A DNA stretch of 64,000 bases. It comes from Novacetimonas pomaceti. GTDB lineage: Bacteria; Pseudomonadota; Alphaproteobacteria; Acetobacterales; Acetobacteraceae. Where the stretch lies: NCBI RefSeq assembly GCF_003207955.1, contig NZ_NOXG01000013.1, positions 1 through 64,000 on the forward strand, written 5' to 3'. Under the pieces are notes generated by a model. That model ran no database searches and had not been told where the DNA came from. It saw only the letters and a program-made list of their open reading frames with translations. Of this stretch, positions 27,519 to 35,464 are shown one piece after another; the stretch's first letter is position 1; every line of letters begins with the position of its first letter. Made by a program: the position numbers and the translations under genes.

Positions 27519-27554
27519 AGGCACCTGATTTCCCGGTAACAGCCTGATGCCACG

Positions 27555-28346
27555 CTACATGGAGATTTTCTCGTCATCTTCCTGATCGGATGGTGGGGGG
27601 AGGGGACGCGACGTGTCGACATGCGCGGGCTTGCCGGCGGGCGGGACGGAAACGGAACCGATGCCGTCAATCTGCTTGCTCAGCGATGCCGGCGCCCGCG
27701 TCAGCTTGACCGAACCCGCCCCGTCGATCGAAACGCTGGCATGGCCTGTCGGGCCTGCCTTGACCGATCCCGCGCCATCGATGGAGGCATCCAGATCCGT
27801 CATCTCCATGGCCGTAAGGTCAATGGAACCCGCGCCATCCAGTGACAGCTTGACATTGTCGGCCCGTCCGTTCCCCTTGACGCTGGCGGCGCCATTGACC
27901 TCCAGCGTAAGGGTGGGCTGATGGTAATCGCGTAAATAAAGCGATCCAAAACCATTGAATTTCAGGGTATCGAGTTCCGGCGCCGTGACGGTAACGGTCA
28001 GTTTCCTGTTGTGCCAGCCGAAATTGATATTATGGGCCAGACTGTTGTTGATGCCCAGGCTGTCCCCATCCAGCGTGACGGCACGCACCATGCGTTCCGA
28101 TCCCGCGACGGTGATGCTGCTGAGCGGTCCCTGCTGATAGACCACGCGCGCCGGCAGGTCGATCTCCAGCACATGCCCGCCCTGCCACGGCAGGACGCGG
28201 GTCGCGGCGGGCGGGGTGGTATCGTCGTCCGCCGCGTCAAACGTCAGGAACGGGAAACCCGTCGGCGCGCGGGACGATGCGACACCGAAACATGCAAGTG
28301 AAAGGGCGGCCCCGCCCACTGCGATCATTGTAATACCGCGGATCAT
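27555..28346 (-). CDS. GIN-domain (DUF2807) exported protein
   Basis: 263 residues with an N-terminal membrane/signal segment (MIAVGGAALSLACFGVASS). The rest is a head GIN (DUF2807) beta-helix-like domain with the repeated turn GAAS/DGAGSI/DGAGSV at about 155, 172, 191, 207 and 228. A Pro/acidic tail ends the protein. It probably lies in the periplasm or outer envelope; the molecular role is unknown. It is third in the PadR/HAAS/GIN operon, 12 bases after the HAAS gene, an arrangement common for envelope-stress-like or lipid-linked modules in many bacteria. Confidence 0.82.
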   Translation of the reverse strand: MIRGITMIAVGGAALSLACFGVASSRAPTGFPFLTFDAADDDTTPPAATRVLPWQGGHVLEIDLPARVVYQQGPLSSITVAGSERMVRAVTLDGDSLGINNSLAHNINFGWHNRKLTVTVTAPELDTLKFNGFGSLYLRDYHQPTLTLEVNGAASVKGNGRADNVKLSLDGAGSIDLTAMEMTDLDASIDGAGSVKAGPTGHASVSIDGAGSVKLTRAPASLSKQIDGIGSVSVPPAGKPAHVDTSRPLPPPSDQEDDEKISM

Positions 28347-28358
28347 GACTGTAATTCC

Positions 28359-28934
28359 TTACGATCTGGCAGGAAGGGAGGGGGCTATCAGTCGGTAGTG
28401 CGCGCGACCGTAGCGGACGAGGAGATTGACCACCCCAATGGTGAAGAGAACACACATCGCCATGAGCGACGCGCCGCCACTTGCCGTCCCCAGGCTGACC
28501 AGCATGCTCTGGAGCCAGTCGCCGCCAAAGGGGGCGATGTTGATGATTGCCAGCGGCAGGAGAAGGCTGCCAACCAGGCAGCAGGCAATCCCGACAAGGA
28601 AGAATGCCAGGTCCAGCGCGGCCAGCGCCAGCAGGACCGGCAGCACGATCAGAAGGTCGAGGGCGGCCAGGCCGAATACCCCCACGATAGCGCCCAGCGC
28701 GTTCGTCAGGCTTCGCTCGTCCTCCCATCGGCGCAGCCCCGTTTCGGCCCGCAATTCACGGGCCAGTCGCACCGGGTCGCCCAGGCCGGCGGCAATGTCG
28801 CTGTCGGAGCGGCCCTGTGCCTGTCCTTCGTCAAAATGTGCTTCGTACTCAGAAAGAATATCATCAGCCACATGGCGCGGCAGGCCCTTCAGGCCGGCGC
28901 GCAACTGGTCAAGGAACATCTGTCTGCTGTTCAT
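28359..28934 (-). CDS. HAAS-domain (DUF1700) membrane protein
   Basis: 191 residues. The N-terminal HAAS motif region (MNSRQMFLDQLRAGLKGLP, then ILSEYEAHFDEGQAQGRSD near 27-45 and GDPVRLARELRAE near 52-64) is followed by four hydrophobic segments between about 80 and 180. HAAS proteins are typically encoded with PadR regulators and are thought to bind the partner regulator or sense the membrane. The gene overlaps the PadR gene by 4 bases and precedes the GIN protein, so all three are one transcript. Confidence 0.85.
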   Translation of the reverse strand: MNSRQMFLDQLRAGLKGLPRHVADDILSEYEAHFDEGQAQGRSDSDIAAGLGDPVRLARELRAETGLRRWEDERSLTNALGAIVGVFGLAALDLLIVLPVLLALAALDLAFFLVGIACCLVGSLLLPLAIINIAPFGGDWLQSMLVSLGTASGGASLMAMCVLFTIGVVNLLVRYGRAHYRLIAPSLPARS

Positions 28935-29356
28935 GGCCGTATGTTCCCGGTGTTTTTCTGCACGGTGAGCGAGGTGGCCCCACTCGTGTCTGCGGGTGAA
29001 GAAGAAGAAGACGGTTCAGTGGTCGTGCCGGATGCGGTTGGCGCGTCAAGGATGGCGGACACCGCGCGGGTAAAGGTGGTCCATGCCGTGCGCTGCGCGC
29101 GCAGGCTGTCATGCCCCTTTTCCGTCAGGGCATAGTATTTTCGCGGCGGGCCGGACGATGATTCCACAAAATACGTGGAAACAAGTCCATCTTTCTGCAT
29201 CCGCCGCATAAGGGGATAGATGGTGCCTTCGCCCATCTCTATCGCCTCGGACAGTCGGCTTGCGATGTCGTAGCCGTAGGAATCGGCCTGCGACAGCAGG
29301 GCCAGCACGCACAGCTCCAGCACGCCTTTCTTGAATTGGACAAGGTTTGGTTCCAC
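28931..29356 (-). CDS. PadR-family transcriptional regulator
   Basis: 141 residues. A winged helix (about 10-85) has FKKGVLELCVLALLS, SYGYDIASRL, GTIYPLMRRMQKDGLV and PPRKYYALTEKG, all PadR hallmarks. The C-terminal dimer helix is short and is followed by a Ser/Thr-rich tail (SGTTTEPSSSSSP) of unknown use. It is probably an autorepressor of the PadR/HAAS/GIN operon through the perfect inverted repeat at 29430-29475, about 75 bases upstream of its start. Confidence 0.88.
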   Translation of the reverse strand: MEPNLVQFKKGVLELCVLALLSQADSYGYDIASRLSEAIEMGEGTIYPLMRRMQKDGLVSTYFVESSSGPPRKYYALTEKGHDSLRAQRTAWTTFTRAVSAILDAPTASGTTTEPSSSSSPADTSGATSLTVQKNTGNIRP

Positions 29357-29429
29357 GGCCTTTCCAGTTTTCAGACCGTTCGCACACCCTTTTCAGGGGT
29401 ATCCGATTCCGGTTCATAAGCATCCATAG

Positions 29430-29475
29430 ACAGCTACCTTATAACCATAGGAACAATGCATTGCAAGGTAGCTGT
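29430..29475. promoter_or_regulatory. Perfect inverted repeat upstream of padR, likely operator
   Basis: ACAGCTACCTT (29430-29440) and AAGGTAGCTGT (29465-29475) are perfect 11-base arms 24 bases apart. A second palindrome, CAATGCATTG (29454-29463), lies between them. It lies between the divergent PadR operon and esterase genes and fits a PadR dimer or tetramer site. Confidence 0.6.
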
Positions 29476-29656
29476 TTTAAACTTTATGCCTTCAGATCAA
29501 CTCGTTGAAATAAAATGGTATTTTTGCGGAATTCATGTTCGACCCCGATTCCATTCCCTGATGGGGCTGCTCCGTGATTGATCCTTCAGGGCACCGCGCC
29601 ATGACATGGGATGCATGCGGGGCTTTCCCATGGGGCGGGCAGATGCTTAATCTGCG

Positions 29657-31597
29657 GTGATGAAACCGGTTCCCAAAGGTTGTTCCTCCATTCGCCGCCT
29701 GCGCAGGGCAGGAATGAGCGTCCCTATGCTGATGCTGGCCGGCCTGGCGGCATGCGCCGGGCCTGTCAGCGTGCGGCAGGTCTCTCTCGTGCAAAGCTAT
29801 CGCGACACGTCGCGCAGCGCGCTGCTGGGCCATGGGCTGAGCAACGATACGCGGATCGTCCTGCGTCGGCATGGCCTGACGACGGACCACCCCGATCGCG
29901 CCATTGCCGCCCTGCGTGCGCAGGCGCGGGCGGATGATGAACTGGCCGACATATTGTTCGCGCTGTCGGAACTCAGCTACCGGCAGGGGCTGCGTCACCA
30001 CAGGGCGGAAGATTTCCTTGCCGCCGCGATTTACGCCTATGCCTTTCTCCAGCCGGGGCAGGGGGATGGGCCCAGCGCGTATGATCCACGCTTCCGGCAG
30101 GCCGCCGACCTCTACAACCTCGGGCTGACGGCGGCTTTTCCCGCGCCTGTCGCCATTGCCACGCAAAGCCGCGCCCTGCCGTTCGGGGATATCGCGCTGA
30201 CCGCCGATCCGACGCAGCTGCGCTGGCATGGCCGCGTGCTGGAGGGGTTCCGTCCCACGGCCACGCTGGCCGTCCATGGCATCGGCAATGTCTATCGCAC
30301 CCCCGGACTTGGCGAGGCCCTGACGGCGCGCGGGCGTCCCGAAGGCGGCGCGCCCGATGCGAAAGAAGGCAGCCACCTGTTCGATGTTTCCAGCCGCATG
30401 CGCGTTCCCGCCAGCATGCTGCTGGAAATGGACGACCCGCGCGGGCAGGTGCTGACCGGTCATCTGCAGGGACGGCTGCTGCTGCGTGTCATGGATGACA
30501 GCACCGTGGATGGCGTCCTTGCCCCCGCCGCGTATGACCAGACCGCCGCGCGTGCCCTGAGCCTGCGGGAGACGGCGTTATGGACCAAGGAATATCGCGG
30601 TTTTTTCGACGGCACCACCTATGACGGGACGCAGCCGCGGCTGGTGGCCATGACGCCGCACCGGCCGGGGAACATGCCGGTGGTGTTCATCCACGGCACG
30701 GCGTCCAGCCCGTACCGCTGGGCCGGCATGGTCAATGACCTGCTGGAAAACCCGAAAATCCGCGATCACTTCGATTTCTGGTTCTTTTCCTATGCCACCA
30801 GCAATCCCATCCCGTATTCGGCATGGCAACTGCGCCGGGCGATTACACAGGCGGTCGACAGCTTGGGCGGGGTCAGGGCGGATCCGGCGCTGGGACACAT
30901 CACGCTGGTGGGACATAGCCAGGGCGGCCTGCTGGCGCGCATGCTGGTCATCAATCCCGGCGACAGGCTGTGGGATGGCACGGCGGGGCGCCCCCTTTCA
31001 ACCTTCCGGCTGGACGGGCGCACCCGGCAGCTGATTGAGGAAACGATGTTCCCCAAACCCATGCCGGAAATCCAGCGCGTGGTCTTTATCGCGACGCCCC
31101 AGCACGGCAGCTATCTTGCCGGAATGTCGCTGGCGCAGATGGTCGGGGGAATGGCGAGCCTGCCCCTGCGGGTCAGCGAAACGGCGCGTGAAATCGTAAC
31201 CGGCGCCGGGGACAGCACGCATCCCGACAACCGGGTGCCGCGACTGGGCAGTGTATATGCCATGTCCCCGCGCAGCCCGTTCATGCGCACGCTGCCCACC
31301 ATTCCCATCGTGCCGGGCGTGCATACCCATTCCATCATCCCGGTCTGTGGCACGGGAAATCCGCTGTCGCGCGCCGATGACGGGGTGGTCTCCTATGCCA
31401 GCGCCCACATTCCGGGGGTGGATTCCGAACTTGTGGTCCGTCATTCGGAACATTCCACGCAATCCAATCCCTTCACGATCGCGGAGGTGCAGCGCATCCT
31501 CCTGCTCCAGCTGGCGCAAAACCCGATGGATACCGGCCCGGCCCGGCCTGCCGTCGCCCGGCCTGCTCCGGCACGACCTGTCATGGCCACGCGATGA
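29657..31597 (+). CDS. Lipoprotein alpha/beta-hydrolase (putative esterase/lipase)
   Basis: 646 residues. A basic n-region and hydrophobic stretch end in the lipobox LAGLAAC (about 28-34), so the mature protein should be lipid-anchored. After an N-terminal helical domain comes a hydrolase domain with VVFIHGTASSPYRW near 342 (oxyanion strand), LVGHSQGGLLARM near 416 (nucleophile Ser in GHSQG) and the PALTx-like FIATPQHGSYLAG near 478. A Pro/Ala-rich tail follows. The substrate is unknown. The GTG at 29657 or the adjacent ATG gives the signal; an internal ATG at 29714 has a better ribosome site but a poor signal. It overlaps the DUF4105 gene by 4 bases. Confidence 0.8.
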   Translation: MMKPVPKGCSSIRRLRRAGMSVPMLMLAGLAACAGPVSVRQVSLVQSYRDTSRSALLGHGLSNDTRIVLRRHGLTTDHPDRAIAALRAQARADDELADILFALSELSYRQGLRHHRAEDFLAAAIYAYAFLQPGQGDGPSAYDPRFRQAADLYNLGLTAAFPAPVAIATQSRALPFGDIALTADPTQLRWHGRVLEGFRPTATLAVHGIGNVYRTPGLGEALTARGRPEGGAPDAKEGSHLFDVSSRMRVPASMLLEMDDPRGQVLTGHLQGRLLLRVMDDSTVDGVLAPAAYDQTAARALSLRETALWTKEYRGFFDGTTYDGTQPRLVAMTPHRPGNMPVVFIHGTASSPYRWAGMVNDLLENPKIRDHFDFWFFSYATSNPIPYSAWQLRRAITQAVDSLGGVRADPALGHITLVGHSQGGLLARMLVINPGDRLWDGTAGRPLSTFRLDGRTRQLIEETMFPKPMPEIQRVVFIATPQHGSYLAGMSLAQMVGGMASLPLRVSETAREIVTGAGDSTHPDNRVPRLGSVYAMSPRSPFMRTLPTIPIVPGVHTHSIIPVCGTGNPLSRADDGVVSYASAHIPGVDSELVVRHSEHSTQSNPFTIAEVQRILLLQLAQNPMDTGPARPAVARPAPARPVMATR

Positions 31598-32622
31598 CCG
31601 GCTTGCGCGCGATGCGCTGGCGGCGGGCGGGCATATGGTGCGGGCGTGTGGCATGGGGAATGCTTGGCCTGCTTGGGGCGGCGGCGCTGTATTATTCCAC
31701 GCTCCAGCCCGATATGCTCAGGCTGGGGTTGTCTGTCGCATTCCCGCTGCTGATGTGCGCGGCGGCATGGGTGCGGCCCGCCCGGTGGGGACATGCCTTC
31801 AGGGCGGTCCTCGTCCTTGGGCTTACGGGATGGTACGTGACGGACCCGCCGCGCAATGACCGCATATGGGCGCAGGAATATGCCATCCCCGCCGATGCCT
31901 GGCGGGAGGGGAATGACATCCATGTGCGGCATGTGCGCAATTTCCGCTATCATACCCCCACCAGCTATATCCCCGCATGGTATGACGCCACCTATCGGCT
32001 GGACGGGTTGCAGAGCGTCGATCTTGTCACCTCGTACTGGGCGGGGGACGCGATCGCGCACGTATTCCTCAGCTTCGGCTTTTCGGATGGGCGGCATCTG
32101 GCGATTTCCATCGAAACGCGGCGTCAGGCACGCTTTGCCTATTCCACGATCGCCGGGTTTTTCCATCATTACGAACTGTTCTACGTCACGGCGGACGAGC
32201 GCGACCTGATCGGGGTGCGGACCGATATCCGGCATGAACGCGTCTATCTCTACCGGCTGAACCTGTCGCCGGAGGTGAGGGAACATCTGTTCCTGAGCTA
32301 TGTAAACGCGATCCATGACCTGATCGGCCATCCGCAATGGTACAATACCCTGACGGATAACTGTACCACCGGCATCCTTGCCCGCGCCGGGGCGCGCCTG
32401 CGCTATCGGCTGGACTGGCGCGTGATCCTGAGCGGACATACCGCCGCGATGGCGTATGACATGGACCTTCTGGGGCCTTATGACCGCGCCCGCCTTCCCG
32501 ATTTCAGTGCCCTGCATGCGGCCAGCAGGATCATCCGTCCGCCAGATGCCACGCTGGGGCCGGATTATTCACGTGACATCAGGGCGCACCTTCCACCCCC
32601 CGAAGGTCCGGCACAGCCCTGA
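31594..32622 (+). CDS. DUF4105 (Lnb N-terminal periplasmic domain) membrane protein
   Basis: 342 residues. Two to three N-terminal hydrophobic segments (about 15-95) anchor a periplasmic DUF4105 domain, with AHVFLSFGFSDGRHLAISIE near 152, the RDLIGVRT block near 205 and a conserved NCTTGILARAG near 263. The Cys in NCTT and upstream His are the probable active-site residues of this papain-like fold. It is translationally coupled to the lipoprotein hydrolase, so the two probably act together on an envelope lipid, peptide or glycan. No substrate is known to me. Confidence 0.8.
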   Translation: MTGLRAMRWRRAGIWCGRVAWGMLGLLGAAALYYSTLQPDMLRLGLSVAFPLLMCAAAWVRPARWGHAFRAVLVLGLTGWYVTDPPRNDRIWAQEYAIPADAWREGNDIHVRHVRNFRYHTPTSYIPAWYDATYRLDGLQSVDLVTSYWAGDAIAHVFLSFGFSDGRHLAISIETRRQARFAYSTIAGFFHHYELFYVTADERDLIGVRTDIRHERVYLYRLNLSPEVREHLFLSYVNAIHDLIGHPQWYNTLTDNCTTGILARAGARLRYRLDWRVILSGHTAAMAYDMDLLGPYDRARLPDFSALHAASRIIRPPDATLGPDYSRDIRAHLPPPEGPAQP

Positions 32623-32634
32623 CGCAGGGCGGGG

Positions 32635-32653
32635 CGGGGAAGAGATGTCCCCG
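32635..32653. terminator. Small hairpin between convergent genes
   Basis: CGGGGA and TCCCCG form a six-base stem with a 7-base loop between the DUF4105 stop and the permease stop. No strong U-run on either strand. Confidence 0.4.
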
Positions 32654-34012
32654 TTACAGGCATCCCGCCTGCGTGCCCGCCCGTGCCCGCTGCTGGCGGC
32701 GCATCACCATCCGCCACCCATCGAACAGGCATACGAAGAACACGCCGGTCATGAGGCTTGCCAGGGCGGTCATGCGCTCCGTCGGGTCAAGCAGCATCGC
32801 CACGAAAACGATGCCGATGCCGCCGATGCTCAGATACCCCTGCCAGTTGCGACCGGCGGCATCCTCCCCGCGCATCAGCAGGAGGTAGCTGAACGCGATC
32901 ATCATGTACACCAGCAGGATTACCCCGCCGCTACAGCTCAGCAGGAAGGAAAAAAGCAGGTTGGGCGACAGGACCGAACACAGTGCCACAACCAGTCCGG
33001 CAAGCGCGCTGGCACCAAGGGCAAGCCGTGGCGCGCCCTGCCGGGAGCGCAGGGCCAGCACGGCGGGCGCGTTCCCGCCACGCGCCAGTTCCGAAAGGAT
33101 GCGCGACGTGATGTAGAGGCTGGAATTGAGGCACGACAGGATCGCGCTGAAGACCACCAGTTGCATGATCGTGGCGGCCCCCGGCACGCCCATGACCGTC
33201 ATGGCGGCCACGAAGGGCGATTTTCCCGGCACCACATGGTCCCATGGCACAATGGCGAGCACCAGCATGACGGACGCCAGATAGAAGATGGTGACCCTGA
33301 CGCCGATGCTGCGCGTCACGCGGGCGACGCCTGCCTGCGGGTTCGCGGATTCCGCCGCCGCGACCGTCGCCACCTCCGACCCGATCATGCTGAACATGAT
33401 TGTCGGGATCACCGCCAGCACGACGGCAATGCCGTTGGGGGCCAGCCCCCCATGCCCCAGATAGTTCGCCCCGACCGCCAGACGCGGGCCGAACAGGTGC
33501 AGCACAAATCCCATGCCCAGTATGACAAACAGGAGGATGCTGGCGACCTTCGTCAGGGAAAGCCAGAATTCACACTCCCCGAACACATCGACGGCACACA
33601 GGTTGATCGCCACCAGCCCGAGGATGATCCCGATGGCGAGCATGTATGGCGGCAGTCCGGTCCAGTCCTGCACAAGCAGGCCGCCGGCAATCGCCTCGCT
33701 CCCCATCGCCACGACCCAGAAAAACCAGTACATCCAGCCCGCGACAAATCCCCACCTGTTGCCGTATGCCGCGCGGATATATTCGACGAACGATCCCCGT
33801 CCCGGCTGGCGCATCACCATTTCGCCCAGCATCCGCATGACCACCATGACAAGGCCGCCACACAGGACATAGGCCAGCAGGACGGCCGGCCCCGCGATGG
33901 CGATGGCGGAACTGCTGCCGACAAACAGGCCGGCCCCGACCACGCCCCCCAGGGCGATCATGGCGATATGGCGGTTTTTCAGCGTATGGCCGGAAACGGT
34001 ATCGCGCGTCAT
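32654..34012 (-). CDS. APC-superfamily amino-acid permease (GABA/proline-permease type)
   Basis: 452 residues with about 12 membrane helices. The N-terminal LKNRHIAMIALGGVVGAGLF and the following GPAVLLAYVLCGGLV match the AAT family (GabP, AnsP, ProY, LysP). The GEMVMRQPGRGSFVEY and GSEVATVAAAE segments also fit. The ATG at 34012 has GAAGGA 6 bases upstream. The neighbourhood (a GntR regulator, then PutA) suggests proline or a related amino acid as substrate; the protein itself does not settle this. It is divergent from the GntR gene. Confidence 0.87.
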   Translation of the reverse strand: MTRDTVSGHTLKNRHIAMIALGGVVGAGLFVGSSSAIAIAGPAVLLAYVLCGGLVMVVMRMLGEMVMRQPGRGSFVEYIRAAYGNRWGFVAGWMYWFFWVVAMGSEAIAGGLLVQDWTGLPPYMLAIGIILGLVAINLCAVDVFGECEFWLSLTKVASILLFVILGMGFVLHLFGPRLAVGANYLGHGGLAPNGIAVVLAVIPTIMFSMIGSEVATVAAAESANPQAGVARVTRSIGVRVTIFYLASVMLVLAIVPWDHVVPGKSPFVAAMTVMGVPGAATIMQLVVFSAILSCLNSSLYITSRILSELARGGNAPAVLALRSRQGAPRLALGASALAGLVVALCSVLSPNLLFSFLLSCSGGVILLVYMMIAFSYLLLMRGEDAAGRNWQGYLSIGGIGIVFVAMLLDPTERMTALASLMTGVFFVCLFDGWRMVMRRQQRARAGTQAGCL

Positions 34013-34410
34013 CAGGCATCCTTCGTGGGTCACGCGACGATGACAGGCGACCCACGCCTTTTCCCGCCCGCGATGGCGCAAAGGGGCGTCGTGTCATGTC
34101 CTCGTTACGGGAACGCTATCAGCTTGCGTGGCATCTGTCCAAAACCGTAACGTAATTCCCCTGATGACGACTGATGTTTCCGCATGGCGACGCTGTCGCG
34201 TGCGGGGCCTTGCGTGCGTGGCAAATTCTTTGACCCTGCGTGGCGATGTATAATATGATCCGCACGATTTTATACGCCATGCCCAGATGTCGTGCCGTGC
34301 GCGTGCTGGACAGCCATCATAACCCGGCCCAACCCTGATTCCGGCGGGTTTTGCGGCACGGGGCTGGCGTCGGTTCATGATCGGCACAGCGCCTGCCGGG
34401 GAAAGAGCAT
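34013..34410. other. Divergent promoter region, permease / GntR
   Basis: 398 bases without a convincing gene. A TATAAT hexamer lies at 34249-34254 inside an AT-rich patch with flanking GTATAA and TTATAC (34248-34275). I found no good -35 at standard spacing. Confidence 0.5.
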
Positions 34411-35103
34411 ATGCTGCCATCCTGCATCTTTGATGTGGAAACCGACCAGAAACGTGGCGCCGCGTCCCTGGTGGTGGGGGAGGCGCTGCGTAACGCCATC
34501 CTGACGGGCCAGCTGCCAGCGGGCCAGGCATTGCCGCAATCCGAACTGGCGGGTGGATTTGGCACCAGCATCATTCCGGTAAGGGAGGCGCTGAAACGGC
34601 TGGAGGCCGAGGGACTGGTGGCCTTCATGCCCAACCGGGGTGCGATGGTCACCGGGATGAGCGAACAGGATATCGTCGAATATTCCGAAATACGCGCCTC
34701 GCTGGAGGAAATGGCGGCGCGTCATGCCGTCAGCCACATGTCGCGCATGGACCTAGCCCGGGTGGAGGACGCATATGACGCCTTTGTCGAAGGGGCGGCC
34801 AACGCAACCAGCAGGCATGATTCAGGCGACCTGAACCGGGCCTTTCACAACGCCATCTATGTCGCGGCGCGACGCCCGCGGCTGCTTGAGATGATTGATG
34901 ACCTGCATGTAAGGCTCAATCGCTACATCCGCAGTCACCTTGAGCTTGAGGGGCGAAAGCTCGTCACCGACAGGGAGCATGAAGGGATCATGCAGGCCTG
35001 TCGCCGGCGCGATGCTGAGGAGGTCGCCCGCCTGACGCGCCAGCATATCCTTGAGGCTGCCGATATTTCGGTGAAGGTCATCCGCGAACGGGCGCAGGGC
35101 TGA
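34411..35103 (+). CDS. GntR/FadR-type transcriptional regulator
   Basis: 230 residues. A winged helix (about 20-85) has GEALRNAILTGQLPAGQALP, then IIPVREALKRLEAEGLV and NRGAMVTG. The FCD ligand domain (about 95-225) has EIRASLEEMAARHA, the metal-binding-type FHNAIYVAA near 150 and REHEGIMQACRRRDAEEVA near 193. Members sense small organic or amino acids. GGGGAAAGAG precedes the ATG. Its place between the permease and PutA suggests it controls proline/amino-acid use, especially since this PutA has no DNA-binding domain of its own. Confidence 0.86.
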   Translation: MLPSCIFDVETDQKRGAASLVVGEALRNAILTGQLPAGQALPQSELAGGFGTSIIPVREALKRLEAEGLVAFMPNRGAMVTGMSEQDIVEYSEIRASLEEMAARHAVSHMSRMDLARVEDAYDAFVEGAANATSRHDSGDLNRAFHNAIYVAARRPRLLEMIDDLHVRLNRYIRSHLELEGRKLVTDREHEGIMQACRRRDAEEVARLTRQHILEAADISVKVIRERAQG

Positions 35104-35205
35104 AGGATTCCCGGATGTCCTGACGGAACGATGCCCGTTTCGTCCCGGTAAAACCACGATCGGGTTTTCGCACGAAACCTTCACCAGACATCCTGCGTAT
35201 CCGGT

Positions 35206-35246
35206 AAAGAAGTTTTTGGTGAAGCTTTTTGCAAAAAGCTTCAGGG
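35206..35246. repeat. Intergenic hairpin repeat, copy C
   Basis: AAAGAAGTTTTTGGT followed by a perfect 22-base palindrome (35221-35242; arms GAAGCTTTTTG and CAAAAAGCTTC). The reverse complement of copy D begins with the same AAAGAAGTTTTTGGTGAA. The GGCGGC half of the element is missing here. It may also terminate the GntR transcript. Confidence 0.7.
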
Positions 35247-35388
35247 ACTGTCGCCGTCGCGCAGGAAGGCCGTCCCCGAAAATATTTATTATTATCAAAG
35301 ACCTGAATCGAAAAACCTTTCACATCCGCCGGCTGCTTTCATCTGCTGGTCGCGATGATGGGGGCGAAAAATATGCTATGAATTTTCA

Positions 35389-35421
35389 AATCATATAATA
35401 TCCTGACATTCTTATATCATT
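35389..35421 (+). promoter_or_regulatory. putA promoter -10 inside an inverted repeat
   Basis: A consensus TATAAT lies at 35394-35399, about 65 bases before the putA start. It sits in the left arm of an imperfect inverted repeat, AATCATATAA (35389-35398) and TTATATCATT (35412-35421), 9 of 10 matching. No good -35 is visible, so an activator may be needed. The GntR protein next door is a candidate binder. Confidence 0.45.
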
Positions 35422-35464
35422 CGGGCGCCATTCCTGCCCCCATCATCTGTCTGGAATCTTTATC

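Larger units (their letters stand above)
35104..35464. other. Intergenic region before putA
   Basis: 361 bases without a gene. It contains repeat copy C and an AT-rich putA promoter region, listed separately. Confidence 0.6.

Noticed and set aside
27029..27547. 172-codon frame overlapping the small two-helix protein
   Set aside because: Arg-rich chance composition; the 76-residue frame inside has better hydrophobic pattern and start.
32456..34150. 564-codon open frame antisense to the amino-acid permease
   Set aside because: His/Asp/Gln-rich shadow; the minus-strand permease has clear membrane helices and a good ribosome site.
34248..35421. A shared GntR operator TATAA-N-TTATA before both the GntR and putA genes
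   Set aside because: Spacers differ (16 and 13 bases) and AT-rich arms match by chance easily.
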